This document shows, one piece after another, positions 42,593 to 44,990 of a stretch of DNA of 44,990 bases. The translations under genes were made by a program, and so were the position numbers. Position 1 is the stretch's first letter; each line of letters begins with the position of its first letter. The stretch covers positions 1-44,990 of the forward strand of contig CAJXUN010000035.1 of assembly GCA_913061475.1 (NCBI GenBank), given 5' to 3'. Source of the stretch: an uncultured Colwellia sp. Its GTDB lineage: Bacteria; Pseudomonadota; Gammaproteobacteria; Enterobacterales; Alteromonadaceae. A model generated the notes under the pieces. That model saw only the letters and a program-made list of their open reading frames with translations, searched no databases and was not told the DNA's origin.

Positions 42593-43879
42593 ATGAATGT
42601 TTTGGTAATTGGTAGTGGCGGTCGTGAACATGCATTGGCATGGAAAGCAGCACAATCATCTACAGTAACAAAAGTATTTGTCGCGCCAGGTAATGCAGGA
42701 ACGGCTACAGAAGCAAAGTTAGAAAACGTGAATATTTCTGTTGGCGATATTCCAACGTTAATTAATTTTGCTAAGACTAATGAGGTGGCCTTAACTATTG
42801 TTGGACCTGAACAACCACTTGTTGATGGTATAGTAGATGCTTTTCAAGCTGAAGGGTTAATGATCTTTGGCCCAAGTGCTAAAGCCGCGCAGCTTGAAGG
42901 TTCAAAGTCTTTTACCAAAGATTTCTTAGCTCGTAATAAAATTCCAACCGGTACATATCAGAACTTCACTGAAATTGAACCCGCAATTGCCTATGTTCGA
43001 GAGCAGGGCGCTCCTATTGTTGTGAAAGCTGACGGGCTTGCAGCAGGTAAAGGCGTTATTGTTGCCATGACATTGGAAGAAGCAGAAGAAGCTATCAAAG
43101 ATATGTTAGCCGGTAATGCTTTTGGTGATGCAGGCCATCGCGTTGTGGTTGAGGAATTTCTTGAAGGTGAAGAAGCGAGCTTTATTGTGATGGTTGATGG
43201 TAAGAATGTTTTAGCATTTGCTACCAGTCAAGATCATAAACGCGCCTATGATGGTGATCAAGGACCAAATACTGGTGGTATGGGGGCATATTCACCAGCG
43301 CCAGTTGTGACGCCTGAAATTCATCAACGTGCTATGAACGAAGTTATTATGCCAACCGTAGAAGGTATGGCAAGAGAAGGAGCTCCATATTCAGGCTTTC
43401 TTTACGCAGGTTTGATGATTGATAGTGACGGTACTCCAAAAGTTATCGAATATAATTGTCGTTTCGGTGACCCTGAAACTCAACCGATCATGATGCGCTT
43501 AAATTCAGATTTAGTAGAACTGTGCATGATGGCCTGTCGTGGTGAATTGGATCAAGCAACGATTGATTTTGATCCGCGTCCTGCGGTAGGTGTAGTTTTA
43601 GCAGCAGCAGGATATCCAGGTAACTATCCGAAAGGAGATGTGATTTCTGGTTTAGATACCAATAGCCAGTCAGATCGGAAAACATTTCATGCTGGCACTA
43701 GTGAAAAAGATGGTGCAATTGTCACCGCAGGTGGTCGTGTTCTATGTGCAACAGCATTAGGTAATAATGTCACTCAAGCACAACAAGCGGCCTATGAATT
43801 GTTACATCAGCTTTCATGGCCGGGTGTTGAATACCGCACTGATATTGCATATCGAGCTATTGAACGCGAAAAATTATAA
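42593..43879 (+). CDS. purD: Phosphoribosylamine-glycine ligase
   Basis: A 428-residue ATP-grasp enzyme, the second step of de novo purine synthesis. Text: [33 protein letters not shown], the ATP-grasp [42 protein letters not shown] and [16 protein letters not shown]. Length matches E. coli PurD (429). No second fused domain. Spacing of 67 bp from the gene before it. Confidence 0.97.
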   Translation: MNVLVIGSGGREHALAWKAAQSSTVTKVFVAPGNAGTATEAKLENVNISVGDIPTLINFAKTNEVALTIVGPEQPLVDGIVDAFQAEGLMIFGPSAKAAQLEGSKSFTKDFLARNKIPTGTYQNFTEIEPAIAYVREQGAPIVVKADGLAAGKGVIVAMTLEEAEEAIKDMLAGNAFGDAGHRVVVEEFLEGEEASFIVMVDGKNVLAFATSQDHKRAYDGDQGPNTGGMGAYSPAPVVTPEIHQRAMNEVIMPTVEGMAREGAPYSGFLYAGLMIDSDGTPKVIEYNCRFGDPETQPIMMRLNSDLVELCMMACRGELDQATIDFDPRPAVGVVLAAAGYPGNYPKGDVISGLDTNSQSDRKTFHAGTSEKDGAIVTAGGRVLCATALGNNVTQAQQAAYELLHQLSWPGVEYRTDIAYRAIEREKL

Positions 43880-43903
43880 ATGAAGTTTATGTCAATTTAA
43901 AAT

Positions 43904-43934
43904 AAAAAGCCCAGTGTTATCACTGGGCTTTTTT
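43904..43934. terminator. Bidirectional terminator between purD and the repeat protein
   Basis: AAAAAGCCCAGTG (43904-43916) and CACTGGGCTTTTT (43921-43933), a perfect 13-bp stem with a TTAT loop. The A-run and T-run make it functional on both strands for the two convergent genes. Confidence 0.92.
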
Positions 43935-43964
43935 ATACAGGGTATATTTGCAGAGTCTTCATTA

Positions 43965-44708
43965 TTAGTTATGCAATTGAACTAAAGTCTCTTTTTTCGC
44001 ACCACCAGCTATCGCCGCTGCTATTGCAGAATCTTTATCAAAGCCAGAATCAATAGCGGCATTAACAATATCGTTATTGTGGCTGTCATTACTCTGATTA
44101 ACCGCAGTTGTTACAACCGTATCGGCTTGTCCTGGAAAGAGTAATAGTATTTCTTTGACGATGTTTGTTGCTTGATCAGGAATAGCTGTTATCGCAGCCG
44201 TAAGAATATTCAACATCTTGCTAGGATAATTTGACGCGGTATTGTTTACTATATTACTGGTGTCATATGGCTCTGTACGTATAGCGACACGAACAATATT
44301 TTCAATTTCACTCGGATTAAATTGCACAGCGGTATTAACAATCTCTTGAGCATAAGCAGGCTCAGCTTTAATAGCGATTTCTACTAATTCACTACTCGGG
44401 GCGACATTAGCTTTAATTACAATTTCTATAACATCGCATGCTAATACAGGTTCGGCTGCTAAAGCACCAAGCATTATATCGCGATACTTTTCAGGATATC
44501 TCGTTAAAGCTACTTTTAAAACCACATCAACTTTTTCAGGGTAACGAGAAAGCAATGAATGAACACTACTTTTAATACTTCTTTGCTTTTTAACCTGTTG
44601 GTTTAATATTTTTGCAATTAAACGTTCTTGTTTATACTCAGCAATATCCTTTGCCATGACTGCACTACTAATTCCAGCAAGCATCAACAACATGATAAGT
44701 TTTTTCAT
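43965..44708 (-). CDS. Secreted protein of ten tandem 15-residue helical repeats
   Basis: A 247-residue protein with a signal peptide (about residues 1-19, ISSAVMA). Residues 56-205 divide exactly into ten units of 15 residues, for example YPEKVDVVLKVALTR, EPAYAQEIVNTAVQF and FPGQADTVVTTAVNQ. The pattern is aromatic/acidic-Pro, five mixed residues, then IVxxAI and two more. Proline at the second position should break helices at each boundary, so an alpha-solenoid of short helices is expected. The C-terminus repeats IVNAAID and AIAAAIAGG imperfectly. I know of no function; short-helix repeats usually bind proteins or peptides. Convergent with purD, and it precedes the rRNA promoter. Confidence 0.85.
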   Translation of the reverse strand: MKKLIMLLMLAGISSAVMAKDIAEYKQERLIAKILNQQVKKQRSIKSSVHSLLSRYPEKVDVVLKVALTRYPEKYRDIMLGALAAEPVLACDVIEIVIKANVAPSSELVEIAIKAEPAYAQEIVNTAVQFNPSEIENIVRVAIRTEPYDTSNIVNNTASNYPSKMLNILTAAITAIPDQATNIVKEILLLFPGQADTVVTTAVNQSNDSHNNDIVNAAIDSGFDKDSAIAAAIAGGAKKETLVQLHN

Positions 44709-44958
44709 TTGTTATGCTCTCTATATACATCTCATGGTAAAACCACGTTATTTATTTCGTGTTCTTATTATGTGCAAACCAATATAGTGCATAAATCTCT
44801 TTATATCTCCTGTGTTTTTATACATGGTATTGCCACTTTTTATAGTAAGGAATTAAGCCGTTTTTACTTAATCTATTGCTGTTTAGTTTTTAAAATAAAC
44901 GATTAGTTCAATAAAAAAGCAAACAAACGCTTTTCTGCAATTTAATTGCAATTAGCGG

Positions 44959-44990
44959 TTGACGCGGGGCGAGAAATCTCTAAAATGCGC
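44959..44990 (+). promoter_or_regulatory. rRNA-operon P1-type promoter
   Basis: TTGACG (44959-44964), 16 bp, TAAAAT (44981-44986), then the GC-rich discriminator GCGC at the window end. The 16-bp spacing with GC discriminator and an A/T-rich upstream tract (44860-44958, UP-element-like) are the marks of bacterial rRNA P1 promoters. An rRNA operon would follow outside the window. The region 44709-44958 holds no convincing gene. Confidence 0.65.

Noticed and set aside
44628-44906. 92-codon plus-strand frame upstream of the rRNA promoter
   Set aside because: Overlaps the start of the 15-residue repeat protein on the other strand, has odd composition (many Cys, Ser, His) and no ribosome binding site.

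Overview
The window looks like a chromosomal segment of a marine gammaproteobacterium of the Alteromonadales, most likely Colwelliaceae (Colwellia/Thalassotalea type). The reasons are the low-GC coding style, dusB-fis, purH and purD near what looks like an rRNA promoter, a ybgA-phr style photolyase operon, and secreted enzymes typical of marine heterotrophs. This placement is inference; no 16S sequence is inside the window. I saw no CRISPR array, tRNA, insertion sequence or prophage.

Layout. (1) 0-2.9 kb: a LysR regulator divergent from a VOC protein, two decayed small genes and a small secreted protein. (2) 3.0-16.6 kb: an apparently continuous RpoE-ChrR (singlet-oxygen type) stress island. 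It holds a DUF2878/chalcone-isomerase-like/DUF3833 envelope operon, a four-domain fasciclin lipoprotein, a LON-domain protein, and a long operon rpoE-chrR-(DUF523+DUF1722)-phrB-SnoaL-SDR-FAD oxidoreductase-DUF1365-cyclopropane fatty acid synthase-like gene. I find the same bipartite promoter, (T)(G/A)ATC(C/T/G)-N16-CGTA, in front of all four transcription units, with one copy duplicated together with a terminator. (3) 16.7-21.7 kb, minus strand: a four-gene operon of a coiled-coil protein, a membrane protein with a C-terminal OmpA-like domain, a Ras-like small GTPase and a GGDEF-EAL protein. This is the best candidate for an undescribed system. (4) 22.0-30.5 kb, minus strand: a heme acquisition locus of the hmu type (TonB receptor, HmuY-like lipoprotein, ExbB-like, DUF2149, giant periplasmic CobN-like chelatase) with a Fur-like site upstream. 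(5) 30.8-35.5 kb: a possible 33-residue membrane protein, then two tandem paralogous alkaline phosphatases behind six 11-bp-phased Pho half-sites, and an unknown secreted protein. (6) 35.5-43.9 kb: housekeeping genes (siroheme-synthase-like, rraA, prmA, dusB-fis, purH, a secreted SAM methyltransferase-like protein, purD). (7) 43.9-45.0 kb: a secreted protein built of ten exact 15-residue repeats, then an rRNA-type P1 promoter that reads out of the window.

How the parts work together. The oxidative-stress island couples a zinc-cupin anti-sigma/sigma pair to photorepair, fatty-acid modification and secreted adhesion-like proteins. The heme and phosphate loci are nutrient scavenging systems with iron- and phosphate-responsive promoters. 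The GTPase operon would link a GTP switch to c-di-GMP and to an envelope-anchored OmpA-type protein, which suggests control of surface polarity, motility or adhesion. All functions come from reading translated motifs by eye; no database search was run.
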